DNA of 19,492 nt from Parcubacteria group bacterium Gr01-1014_56. GTDB taxonomy: Bacteria > Patescibacteriota > Minisyncoccia > Phycocordibacterales > SBAW01. The notes under the pieces are model-generated. The model saw only the letters and a program-made list of their open reading frames with translations, was not told the origin of the DNA and ran no database searches. Of this stretch, positions 8,486 to 15,473 are shown one piece after another. Within the stretch, counting starts at the first letter, position 1. Every line of letters starts with the position of its first letter. The stretch covers positions 1 through 19,492 of the forward strand of contig VMFK01000006.1 in NCBI GenBank assembly GCA_007375995.1, given 5' to 3'. The translations under genes and the position numbers were made by a program.

Positions 8486-8499
8486 GCATTAACCACACC

Positions 8500-8521
8500 C
8501 CAAGGGTACTTGGATTTCCAA
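8500..8521. promoter_or_regulatory. Two overlapping small inverted repeats in the divergent intergenic region
   Basis: CCAAG-GGTA-CTTGG (8500-8513) overlaps TTGGA-TT-TCCAA (8510-8521). The first lies where the -35 of the leftward promoter would be, so it could be an operator. Arms are only five bases, so chance is not excluded. Confidence 0.3.
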
Positions 8522-8560
8522 CAGCGAAGACTCGCTAAGAAAATCTAGGCGAAAAATTGA

Positions 8561-8569
8561 TGCTATAAT
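8561..8569 (+). promoter_or_regulatory. Extended -10 promoter of gap, predicts leaderless mRNA
   Basis: TGCTATAAT is a perfect extended -10 box. It ends 6 bases before the gap ATG at 8576, so transcription would begin at or next to the start codon. There is no Shine-Dalgarno site. No good -35 is present, as is common with extended -10 promoters. Confidence 0.75.
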
Positions 8570-8575
8570 TAACAC

Positions 8576-9598
8576 ATGGCACGGGTAGGTATCAATGGTT
8601 TTGGCCGCATTGGTCGTGCGTTCTTTCGAGCCTCACTCGGCGACCCTGAGATAGAAGTTGTTGGCATTAACGACCTAGGCGATGCAAAAACCCTAGCCTA
8701 TCTCCTCAAATATGACAGCGTATACCGCACCTTAAGCGAAGAGGTGCGTGTAGAAAATGGCCAGCTCATTGTGGGCGCTAAAAACATTCATTTTGTAAGC
8801 GAGAAGGACCCGACCAAACTTCCGTGGGGGTCACTCAATATAGATGTTGCAATTGAATCAACCGGTGTTTTTGATACGTATGAGAAGGCGAGTGCACACT
8901 TAACCGCAGGGGCAAAACATGTAGTTATTACCGCACCCGTTAAAGACGACTCACCTAATGGAGCGACGGTGCTTGTGGGAGTGAACGAAGAAAAGCTCTC
9001 AACTTGCCAAATTACTTCGAACGCCTCATGCACCACAAACGCAAGTTCACCATTGATTGCGATCTTGGATGAGAAACTTGGGATAGAAAAGGCGCTCCTC
9101 AATACCACGCACGCCTATACCGCAACGCAGTCGATAGTGGACTCCCCGGCCAAGGGCGACATGAGGCGCGGCCGCGCCGCGGCCGCTAATATAGTGCCCT
9201 CCTCAACCGGTGCCGCGGTTGCTGTCACCAAAGCCTATGAGCAGTTGGCGGGCAAGTTTGACGGCATTGCAATGCGTGTACCGGTCGTTGCGGGGTCGCT
9301 TGTTGACATTACGTTTATTGCAAAACGAGACACCACCCCCGAGGAGATAAACACCATACTTACTGATGCCGCGAGGGAAGAGCGATGGCGAGGAATTTTT
9401 ACCGTAAGCAACGAACCACTTGTTTCAAGCGATATTATCGGTAACCCGCACGCATCGATCGCAGACCTAAGTATGACGCGAGTGGTCGGGGGCAACTTGG
9501 TCAAGGTACTCGCGTGGTACGACAACGAAATGGGGTATGCACACACTCTGCTTAGGCATGTAAAAGCAGCGGCAAAAAATATCAAGGTCTCGCCTTAA
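8576..9598 (+). CDS. gap: Glyceraldehyde-3-phosphate dehydrogenase
   Basis: 340 residues, the normal family length. It oxidises and phosphorylates glyceraldehyde 3-phosphate to 1,3-bisphosphoglycerate in cytoplasmic glycolysis. The N-terminal Rossmann motif GINGFGRIGR (5-14) is intact, and Asp33 in INDL points to NAD+ preference. The catalytic site shows SCTTN with Cys152 and its partner His179 (NTTHAYT). The conserved stretches RGRAAAANIVPSSTGAA, a VPV segment and WYDNEMGY near the C terminus (usually WYDNEWGY) are present. The gene opens a rightward run of sugar-phosphate genes and has its own extended -10 promoter. It receives the triose phosphate made by the aldolase and transketolase encoded downstream. 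Confidence 0.96.
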   Translation: MARVGINGFGRIGRAFFRASLGDPEIEVVGINDLGDAKTLAYLLKYDSVYRTLSEEVRVENGQLIVGAKNIHFVSEKDPTKLPWGSLNIDVAIESTGVFDTYEKASAHLTAGAKHVVITAPVKDDSPNGATVLVGVNEEKLSTCQITSNASCTTNASSPLIAILDEKLGIEKALLNTTHAYTATQSIVDSPAKGDMRRGRAAAANIVPSSTGAAVAVTKAYEQLAGKFDGIAMRVPVVAGSLVDITFIAKRDTTPEEINTILTDAAREERWRGIFTVSNEPLVSSDIIGNPHASIADLSMTRVVGGNLVKVLAWYDNEMGYAHTLLRHVKAAAKNIKVSP

Positions 9599-9608
9599 TA
9601 AAATCACT

Positions 9609-10052
9609 ATGAAAGTATTTGTGGCATCAGATCACGCTGGGTATGAGCTCAAAGAAGCACTCATCATTTTTTTGCGTGAGCGTGGGATAGAGACAGACGA
9701 TGGCGGGCCGATGTCCTATGAGTCGGGAGACGATTATCCTGATTATCTTTTACCCATGGCCGCAAAAGTTGCTCAGAATAAAGGCACATTCGGGATCGCC
9801 ATCGGTGCCTCGGGGCAAGGAGAAGCAATGGTGTGTAACCGCGTCCCTGGCGCGCGCGCCGCAGTGTATTACGGCCGGCAAGAAGAAATCATCAAGCTCT
9901 CACGTGAACACAATGACGCGAACATCCTCTCGCTTGGTGCGCGGTTTGTATCAATTGAGGAGGCACAACGCGTTGTCATGATGTGGCTTACAACTCCGTT
10001 TAGTGGCGAAGAGCGTCACGTGCGGCGGCTTAAAAAAATTGATCATGTCTAA
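9609..10052 (+). CDS. rpiB: Ribose-5-phosphate isomerase B (RpiB/LacB family)
   Basis: 147 residues, typical for RpiB. It interconverts ribose 5-phosphate and ribulose 5-phosphate. Visible motifs are SDHAGYELK at 7-15, GASGQGEAMVCNRVPG at 66-81, HNDANILSLGAR at 101-112 and RHVRR at 136-140. The usual catalytic Cys of E. coli RpiB in the CGTGIG loop is absent; the loop reads GASGQGE, as in the actinobacterial type where a Glu serves as base, so Glu72 is the likely base here. It starts 10 bases after gap, and its stop overlaps the next start by 8 bases, which implies cotranscription and coupled translation. LacB-type isomerases share the fold, but the pentose-phosphate context favours RpiB. Confidence 0.92.
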   Translation: MKVFVASDHAGYELKEALIIFLRERGIETDDGGPMSYESGDDYPDYLLPMAAKVAQNKGTFGIAIGASGQGEAMVCNRVPGARAAVYYGRQEEIIKLSREHNDANILSLGARFVSIEEAQRVVMMWLTTPFSGEERHVRRLKKIDHV

Positions 10053-10752
10053 TGTCGAAATTGTTCCAGCAATACTCCCAAAATCGTTTGCCGACCTAGA
10101 GACTCATGTAGCTCAGGTACGTACGGGAGCAAAAACTATACAGATTGATGTGGTTGACGGACAGTTCGCGCACAATAAAACCTGGCCGTACCGCGATTCT
10201 GGCAGTTTTGAGAAAATAATCTCCGAGGAACACGGACTCCCGTTTTGGGAGGATCAGGATTATGAATTTGACCTCATGATCGAGGATCCACAGCTCTCAG
10301 TTTTAAATTTTGCGCATGCAGGGGCACTCAGGATAATAGTGCATGCAAACGCACACGGAGCAGTCGAGGGGCTTCGCGCTCTCGCTGAACTGCGTCAAGA
10401 AACTGGCGCGTATGTTATCACTACCGGTTTAGCTTTGCTTCCCACAATGCAGCCGGACGTACTCGACTCCTTTGATACACTCTTTGATTATGTGCAAGTG
10501 ATGGGGATCGCGCACGAGGGGTTTCAAGGTCAACCGTTTGACCACCACGCTATCCCGCTCATTGAGCGCTTACGGCGACGCTATCCGGACCTCATCATTC
10601 AAGTCGATGGAGCTGTTAAGATGGAGAATGCCCGTGCGCTCGCTCGCGCAGGAGCAAACCGGCTTGTCGTTGGCTCCGCGATCTTTGGGGCGGATGACCC
10701 ACTTGCTGCTCTCGAAGCACTGAAGCGTGAAGCAAATTCGCAAAAAGATTAA
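10045..10752 (+). CDS. Divergent ribulose-phosphate 3-epimerase-like TIM-barrel protein
   Basis: 235 residues from the ATG at 10045; an upstream in-frame ATG at 10003 would lie wholly inside rpiB. The whole chain follows the ribulose-phosphate epimerase pattern: VPAIL at 7-11, IQIDVVDG at 32-39, FDLMI at 75-79, IIVHANA at 97-103, VMGIAHEGFQGQPF at 152-165, IIQVDGAV at 184-191 and VVGSAIF at 208-214. In the usual enzyme the matching motifs are APSIL, IHxDxMDG, DVHLM and VDGGV. Thus the active-site Ser is Ala9, the two metal-binding His are Gln33 and Asp76, and only Asp35 and Asp188 remain. The operon position between rpiB and transketolase fits an epimerase for Ru5P/Xu5P, but activity or metal use may differ. 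Confidence 0.8.
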   Translation: MSNVEIVPAILPKSFADLETHVAQVRTGAKTIQIDVVDGQFAHNKTWPYRDSGSFEKIISEEHGLPFWEDQDYEFDLMIEDPQLSVLNFAHAGALRIIVHANAHGAVEGLRALAELRQETGAYVITTGLALLPTMQPDVLDSFDTLFDYVQVMGIAHEGFQGQPFDHHAIPLIERLRRRYPDLIIQVDGAVKMENARALARAGANRLVVGSAIFGADDPLAALEALKREANSQKD

Positions 10753-10757
10753 AAAGT

Positions 10758-11615
10758 ATGTTGGTCCCTGAAAAACAAATAGTATTTATCGAGGAGAAAG
10801 CTAGACTGATCCGCGAGACAATAATAGAGATGCTGGTTGCGGCTCGCTCCGGCCACACCGCGGGGCCGCTTGGCATGGCGGATATATTTGCCACGTTTTA
10901 TTTTCAAATCCTTAAACATGATCCACATAACCCAGGCTGGGCCGAGCGCGACCGGCTTATTTTAAGTAACGGTCACATCACGCCGGTTAGATATGCTACG
11001 ATGGCGCACGCAGGATATTTTCCCATTGAGGAGTGCCTGACCTTGCGCAAGTTTGGCACACGTCTTCAAGGTCACCCCGAGCGCACAAAACTCCCTGGTG
11101 TTGAGACCACTTCGGGCCCACTGGGGCTAGGGCTAGGCCAGGCCGCAGGTTATGCATACGGCGCTCGGATGGACGGAAAGAAGTTCCGCACCTACTGCTT
11201 TATGAGCGACGGGGAGCAGGACGCGGGCAATGTTTGGGAATCGGCAATGTTTGCTGGCAATAACAAACTCCACAATTTAACCGCACTGATCGACCGCAAC
11301 AATATCCAGATCAACGGCATGACCGAGCATGTGATGCCGCTTGAAAACCTGCGCGCTAAGTATGAGGCGTTTAACTGGCACGCTATCGAGATAGACGGCC
11401 ACAATATCCGCGAAATAATTGACGCGGTTGACGAAGCGAAGGCGATTTATGAAAAGCCGACGGTAATCATTGCGCACACGATCCCCGGGAAAGGCATTAA
11501 AGAGATCGAGTTTGATTACACCTGGCATGGTAAGGCGCCGAGCAAAGAGGAGGCAAAAAAGTTCTTGCACGAACTGCGCACCATGAAGGGCAAGATAGAA
11601 AGCGAACACGAATAA
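10758..11615 (+). CDS. Transketolase, N-terminal (thiamine diphosphate-binding) subunit
   Basis: 285 residues, the size of the N-terminal half in split transketolases. With the next gene it moves two-carbon units between sugar phosphates. Seen: SGHTAGPLGM at 31-40 (His33), SNGHITP at 70-76 (His73), GHPE at 105-108, PGVETTSGPLGLGLGQAAG at 113-131, and the cofactor/Mg motif SDGEQDAGN at 150-158 with N181 in DRNNIQI. The family usually has GDG; here the first Gly is Ser150, while the acidic residue Asp151 is kept. It starts 5 bases after the epimerase-like gene, without a Shine-Dalgarno site. The split arrangement is known from archaea and various bacteria, so it is not a broken gene. Confidence 0.93.
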   Translation: MLVPEKQIVFIEEKARLIRETIIEMLVAARSGHTAGPLGMADIFATFYFQILKHDPHNPGWAERDRLILSNGHITPVRYATMAHAGYFPIEECLTLRKFGTRLQGHPERTKLPGVETTSGPLGLGLGQAAGYAYGARMDGKKFRTYCFMSDGEQDAGNVWESAMFAGNNKLHNLTALIDRNNIQINGMTEHVMPLENLRAKYEAFNWHAIEIDGHNIREIIDAVDEAKAIYEKPTVIIAHTIPGKGIKEIEFDYTWHGKAPSKEEAKKFLHELRTMKGKIESEHE

Positions 11616-11617
11616 AA

Positions 11618-11635
11618 ATGAAAACGAGTTTTCAT
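11618..11635. promoter_or_regulatory. Perfect inverted repeat between the transketolase halves
   Basis: ATGAAAAC-GA-GTTTTCAT: eight-base arms around two bases, 11 bases before the ATG of the second subunit. The stem is AT-rich and not followed by a T run, so it is unlikely to be a terminator. It also holds an 11-codon reading frame (11618-11653) whose stop overlaps the downstream ATG, which could couple or tune translation of the second subunit. Confidence 0.45.
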
Positions 11636-11646
11636 AAATCAAAAAG

Positions 11647-12654
11647 ATGCTAAATCCTAAAGCAAAACTTGCTGAGAATATTTTCTCTAAACCGGATGAA
11701 AAGCCGACACGCGACGGCTTTGGCAAAGGGCTTTTGGAATTAGGCGAAATCAACCCCGAGGTGGTGGTTTTATGCGCCGACTTAGCGGAGTCGACGCGAG
11801 TTTTGGCGTTTAAAGAAAAATATCCGGAGCGATATATTGAGCTTGGTGTTGCAGAACAAAACTTGGCGACCGTAGCCTCTGGCCTCGCCAACTACGGCAA
11901 GATCCCGTTTATCACCTCCTACGCAACATTCAGCCCGGGGAGAAACAACGAGCAGATCCGCACCACTATTTCGATAAACCAAGTCCCGGTTAAGATAGCG
12001 GGCTCGCACGCGGGGCTCTCGGTCGGGCCCGACGGGGCAACGCATCAAGCGCTTGAAGATATTGCGCTCATGCGAGTGCAACCTAACATGACCGTCCTCT
12101 CTGCGTGCGACGCCGAAGAAGCCTTCAGAGCAACACTTGCGGCCGCTGTTTACCCCGGCCCGGTGTATTTGCGGTTTGCACGCGCTAACACTCCGGTCAT
12201 GACTACAAAAGAGACTCCGTTTGAATTTGGAAAGATACTTGAGGTATGGAAGGGCAAAGACCCGGAGGTAATTGTGTTTGCAACCGGGCCGCTTCTCTAT
12301 AACGCGCTTCTAGCAGCAAAAGAATTAGAAAAAAAGGTCTCCGTCTTGGTAGTAAACGTACATACAATAAAACCCTTGGACACCGATGCAATCATAAAAT
12401 TGTCAAAAAAGGCGGGGGCTGTAGTTACGGTTGAAGAACATCAGATTGCAGGAGGCTTAGGGAGCGCTATTGCGGAGACACTCTCATCTGCATGTGCAGT
12501 GCCGATCGAATTTATTGGGGTTCATGACCGCTTCGGCCAATCAGGAGAGCCAAAAGAGTTGATCGAGCACTACGGCATGGGAGTTTCAGCTATTGTGGAT
12601 GCGATCCGTCGGGCAAAAAGACGCAAGGTCCCCAGCGGGGGTAAAGCGAAATAA
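11647..12654 (+). CDS. Transketolase, C-terminal subunit
   Basis: 335 residues, the pyrimidine-binding and C-terminal halves of transketolase. The catalytic Glu that activates thiamine diphosphate is Glu70 in ELGVAEQN. The substrate-phosphate and hydroxyl binding stretch GSHAGLSVGPDGATHQALED spans 119-138. A C-terminal transketolase domain follows from about residue 205, with VVTVEEHQIAGGLGSAIAE and HDRFGQSGEPKELIEHYG. Members of this class can be mistaken for DXP synthase or pyruvate dehydrogenase E1 beta halves, but pairing with the N-terminal subunit and the pentose-phosphate neighbours favours transketolase. The tail is basic (RRAKRRKVPSGGKAK). No Shine-Dalgarno site is seen; the start is preceded by AAAAAG. 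Confidence 0.93.
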   Translation: MLNPKAKLAENIFSKPDEKPTRDGFGKGLLELGEINPEVVVLCADLAESTRVLAFKEKYPERYIELGVAEQNLATVASGLANYGKIPFITSYATFSPGRNNEQIRTTISINQVPVKIAGSHAGLSVGPDGATHQALEDIALMRVQPNMTVLSACDAEEAFRATLAAAVYPGPVYLRFARANTPVMTTKETPFEFGKILEVWKGKDPEVIVFATGPLLYNALLAAKELEKKVSVLVVNVHTIKPLDTDAIIKLSKKAGAVVTVEEHQIAGGLGSAIAETLSSACAVPIEFIGVHDRFGQSGEPKELIEHYGMGVSAIVDAIRRAKRRKVPSGGKAK

Positions 12655-12661
12655 TCTATAT

Positions 12662-12844
12662 ATGCTTGACCCAATCAGAGGGAGTATTTGGAAATCGAAT
12701 GTAAATTCGTGGCTCGGGACATTGTTTCTTGCAAGTTGTGCGTTGTGGGCCGTCGTCGTGATTGTACAAACGGCGTGGGGGACAAACCCTGTCACAAACG
12801 CATTTGCCGCTATAATTGAGAGTCAAGCGGAGATCTCTTATTAA
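12662..12844 (+). CDS. Small single-span membrane protein, unknown function
   Basis: 60 residues from the ATG at 12662, 7 bases after the transketolase stop. An upstream in-frame ATG at 12593 would lie inside the transketolase gene and is not preferred. One predicted membrane segment spans about residues 16-39 (WLGTLFLASCALWAVVVIVQ), with short polar ends. I do not recognise a family. Its stop TAA shares four bases (TTAA, 12841-12844) with the stop of the convergent kinase gene. Being short and unsupported by homology, it could be spurious, but the spacing and clean hydrophobic span favour a real gene. Confidence 0.5.
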   Translation: MLDPIRGSIWKSNVNSWLGTLFLASCALWAVVVIVQTAWGTNPVTNAFAAIIESQAEISY

Positions 12845-13845
12845 CCGAGCGGCTTGATTGTAAACTCACTCGGCGGTGAGTTCAGATTTTTTTCAAGTTG
12901 CTCACGCGAGAGTAGGCCTTTTTGTGCTCCGATTTGCTGGAGCACTGAGGAGGCGTTGGTTGCGCCCCAGCGCACCGCCTCCTCAATAGGTACCCCGAGC
13001 GCGAGCGCCGCAACCGTTGTTGAGGCAAGCGCGTCGCCCGCGCCCGTGATCTCGTAGGGAGGCCGTGGGTCGGGGTAGCGCGGTATATGGAACATCGTGC
13101 CGTCTTCCTTCCGCAGAGAAGAGCCGCGCGTATCGTCGGTAATGACCACGTTTTTGGGTCCTAGCGCATGTATGCCCAGAAGTAGATCTTTTTCTGTCGC
13201 GCCGGAAGGCGTCCCTAAAATCCGCTCCGCCTCTTCTTTATTACAAAAAAATATATCGGTGCGGCTATATACATCCTTCAATTCCTCGGTGCCAAATTTT
13301 ATTTGGTACGTTCCGGGTTGGAACGCGAGCTTGGTGTCGGGCCAACTTTTTAGCTTCTCCATCAGCGCACGGTGGTAGGGGAGAGAATTCTCACCGAGCG
13401 AGGAGAGATACAGCCACTCCGGTCCGGTCTCTAAGTTTGGCACCTGGTAGTCAAAGCTCTCGTGTTTAACTAAGATAGTGCGTTGTGCCTCAAACCAAAG
13501 TACATAGTGATAGTTGGTCTGCTTGCCAGGCACTTTTTCCATATAGTCGAGGGCGACCTTGTTGATCTCAAGCGCCGCGTAGCACTGGGTGGCGTACATA
13601 TCGTCGCCGACATATGCCCGCAGAGCCGACTTGAGACCTAGCCTAGCGGCAGTTACAGCAGCGTTTGCGGAGTTGCCAACCGCCGGCACCACCTCAGCAA
13701 ACTCGTAGGGGATTTTGTCGCCCCACCGCATGCAGATTTCGCACTCTTCACTATTAATTTTGCAGTGCACTTGTGCGTCATGGAGGCGGATAAATGCATC
13801 AATCACAATGTCGCCCACCGCAAGGAACTGAAGCCGGTTTTCCAT
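12841..13845 (-). CDS. PfkB/ribokinase-family carbohydrate kinase
   Basis: 334 residues, normal for the family. It phosphorylates a sugar or sugar phosphate with ATP; the exact substrate cannot be read from sequence. Seen: an N-terminal VGDIVIDAF at 10-18, GNSANAAVTAARLGL at 57-71, and the second PfkB signature EITGAGDA at 265-272 with catalytic base Asp271 and the anion hole GAGD. NKEEAE at 202-207 is the usual inner motif. Residues 28-38 carry three cysteines (HC, ECEIC) before DKIPYE, which is unusual. It is divergent from class II fructose-bisphosphate aldolase and shares its promoter region, so a fructose 6-phosphate, sedoheptulose or ribose kinase role is reasonable. Adenosine-type kinases of the same family cannot be excluded. 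Confidence 0.88.
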   Translation of the reverse strand: MENRLQFLAVGDIVIDAFIRLHDAQVHCKINSEECEICMRWGDKIPYEFAEVVPAVGNSANAAVTAARLGLKSALRAYVGDDMYATQCYAALEINKVALDYMEKVPGKQTNYHYVLWFEAQRTILVKHESFDYQVPNLETGPEWLYLSSLGENSLPYHRALMEKLKSWPDTKLAFQPGTYQIKFGTEELKDVYSRTDIFFCNKEEAERILGTPSGATEKDLLLGIHALGPKNVVITDDTRGSSLRKEDGTMFHIPRYPDPRPPYEITGAGDALASTTVAALALGVPIEEAVRWGATNASSVLQQIGAQKGLLSREQLEKNLNSPPSEFTIKPLG

Positions 13846-13851
13846 ACGTGC

Positions 13852-13859
13852 AGTATACT
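13852..13859. promoter_or_regulatory. Palindromic shared -10 box of kinase and aldolase genes
   Basis: AGTATACT reads as TATACT on both strands. On the minus strand (13852-13857) it ends 6 bases before the kinase ATG; on the plus strand (13854-13859) it ends 10 bases before the aldolase ATG. Only 24 bases separate the two start codons. Polymerase could not sit in both directions at once, so the genes would compete for one site. Confidence 0.6.
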
Positions 13860-13869
13860 ATATGTATCT

Positions 13870-14727
13870 ATGAGAACGCTGCGCGAAACGATTACAGACT
13901 TTAGAGCAGCGGGACAGGCGATCGGGCATTTTAATTTTTCAGACTCTAACCAATTACGTGCTATTGCTGAGGCGGCAAAGGAGAGCGGCCTCCCGGTGAT
14001 TGTTGGGCTCTCAGAGGGCGAGCGCGGCTATTTCCATTTGTCGCACGCACGAGCGTTGGTAGACATCTACCGCAGGGAGGGCGTAGAAATATTTTTAAAT
14101 GCCGACCATACTTACAGTGTTGAAAAAGTGCAGCGTGCGATTTCTGCAGGAGTTGATTCGGTTGTTGTCGACGGGTCAAAACTACCACTTGAGGAAAATG
14201 CACTTATGCTCTCGGCGTGTGTAAAATATGCGCGCGCGAGTGGACGCGATGTCGTTATGGAAGGTGAGCTCGGATATATCGGTACCTCATCAAAACTCCT
14301 AGACGCACTCCCCGAAGGCGTCTCTCCCGAAAATCTCACGACACCCGAGGACGCCAAACACATTCTTGATGCATCTGGTATCGACTGTCTCGCTCCGGCT
14401 GTCGGCAATATCCACGGCATGCTCAAATTTGCCAAAGAGCCTAGGCTCCACCCAGAGCGGGTGAAGGAGATTGCTGATGCAGTCGGGATCCCGCTTGTGC
14501 TTCATGGCGCATCAGGCAATACAGAAGAGGAGATACGTGAGTGTATCAAGGTGGGTGTAGCAATCGTACATATTAATACTGAACTTCGCGTCGCATATCG
14601 CAAGGGGATAGAAGAATCATTTAAAAATAATCCCGACGAAGTAGCCCCATATAAATTCCTTACTCCAGCGGTCGAGAGCATGAAGCAGTTTGTCGCACAA
14701 AAACTGCGCGTCTTTGCGGGACAATAG
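13870..14727 (+). CDS. fba: Class II fructose-bisphosphate aldolase
   Basis: 285 residues from the ATG at 13870. A longer frame from 13765 would run back through the promoter and into the opposing kinase gene, so it is rejected. The zinc-dependent enzyme cleaves fructose 1,6-bisphosphate to dihydroxyacetone phosphate and glyceraldehyde 3-phosphate. Visible: NADHT at 77-81 (catalytic Asp79, zinc His80), EGELG at 131-135, GNIHG at 179-183 (zinc His182), LHGASG at 211-216 (zinc His212, phosphate-binding Gly/Ser) and INTELR near the C terminus. Tagatose-bisphosphate aldolases share these features, but the gap/transketolase context favours the glycolytic and pentose-phosphate role. A terminator follows. 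Confidence 0.93.
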   Translation: MRTLRETITDFRAAGQAIGHFNFSDSNQLRAIAEAAKESGLPVIVGLSEGERGYFHLSHARALVDIYRREGVEIFLNADHTYSVEKVQRAISAGVDSVVVDGSKLPLEENALMLSACVKYARASGRDVVMEGELGYIGTSSKLLDALPEGVSPENLTTPEDAKHILDASGIDCLAPAVGNIHGMLKFAKEPRLHPERVKEIADAVGIPLVLHGASGNTEEEIRECIKVGVAIVHINTELRVAYRKGIEESFKNNPDEVAPYKFLTPAVESMKQFVAQKLRVFAGQ

Positions 14728-14732
14728 AAGCT

Positions 14733-14772
14733 CCGCCTCGGCTCGGCGCCAAGTCGAGACGGGTTGTATTTT
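14733..14772 (+). terminator. Probable intrinsic terminator after fba
   Basis: CCGCCTCGGCT (14733-14743) pairs with AGTCGAGACGG (14752-14762) through an 8-base loop, with one mismatch and one G-U pair. The T-rich run TTGTATTTT follows at 14764-14772. It starts 5 bases after the fba stop. Confidence 0.65.
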
Positions 14773-14792
14773 CTAAAAAAACAGGTTAGAGT
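14764..14792 (+). promoter_or_regulatory. Candidate promoter of rplY
   Basis: TTGTAT (14764-14769), a 17-base spacer, then TAGAGT (14787-14792) ending 9 bases before the ATG at 14802. The -35 overlaps the T run of the fba terminator. Match to consensus is moderate. Confidence 0.4.
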
Positions 14793-14801
14793 ATTTGGGC
14801 T

Positions 14802-15473
14802 ATGGAGCTACAGATCGAAAAGCGCGACATCGCCGTTAAGCCACATGCACTCCGCAAAAAAGGGCTTCTTCCTGCTGTGGTTTATGGCCGCTCTGAGGAA
14901 TCGACGCCTATCGTGGTTGAGCGCAAAGCGTTTGAAAAGCTGTTCCATATGGCAGGCGAGTCAACAGTGATCACCCTCCAAGGCCTCGGCGAAAACAAAG
15001 ATGCGCTTATCCAGGAAGTGACAGTTGACCCGGTCACTGGCGTGTCTATACACGCGGATTTTTATGCGATCGAGAAGGGTCAGACAGTTACTGTCGCTAT
15101 CCCATTTGAGTTTATTGGCGAGTCCCCGGCAGTTAAAGACCTTGGTGGTATTTTGGTTAAGGTTATGCACGAGCTTGAGATCACCTGTCAGCCTAAAGAC
15201 CTTCCACACTCATTTAAGGTTGATATTTCAAAACTAGCTGAACTTACAGACCAAATCAAGGTCAAAGACCTGGCAATCCCTGCAGCTGCACAAATTTCGA
15301 TTGACGTGGATGAGGTTATTGCCATGATCGACGTCGCTAAAGAAGAGCCAGTTGAGGAAGTTGCCGCAGATATCTCCGCAATCGAGATCTCAGAGGACCG
15401 CGGCAAGAAAGAAGAAGAGGGTGAAGCAGGCACTGCTCCGCCCACCCCAGCAGCAAAAGAAAAGAAAGAGTAA
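14802..15473 (+). CDS. rplY: 50S ribosomal protein L25 (long, CTC-type)
   Basis: 223 residues. It binds 5S rRNA in the large ribosomal subunit. The N-terminal L25 domain (about 1-90) shows RKKGLLPAVVYG at 18-29 and ends with VDPVTGVSIHADFYAIEKGQ. The second beta domain of the long CTC form (TVTVAIPFEFIGESPAVKDLGGIL onward) continues to about residue 185. The last 35 residues are an acidic, Lys/Glu/Pro-rich tail likely to be disordered. E. coli has the short form of about 94 residues, so the long form here is ordinary for many other bacteria. It stands alone between a terminator on each side, with its own promoter. Confidence 0.94.
   Translation: MELQIEKRDIAVKPHALRKKGLLPAVVYGRSEESTPIVVERKAFEKLFHMAGESTVITLQGLGENKDALIQEVTVDPVTGVSIHADFYAIEKGQTVTVAIPFEFIGESPAVKDLGGILVKVMHELEITCQPKDLPHSFKVDISKLAELTDQIKVKDLAIPAAAQISIDVDEVIAMIDVAKEEPVEEVAADISAIEISEDRGKKEEEGEAGTAPPTPAAKEKKE

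Noticed and set aside
9168..9186. Perfect GC-rich repeat GCGGCCGC-GCC-GCGGCCGC inside gap
   Set aside because: It encodes the conserved RGRAAAAN loop of GAPDH and is explained by codon choice.
13765..13869. N-terminal extension of the aldolase
   Set aside because: It would run through the opposing gene and the -10 box, and family members start near MRTLRET.
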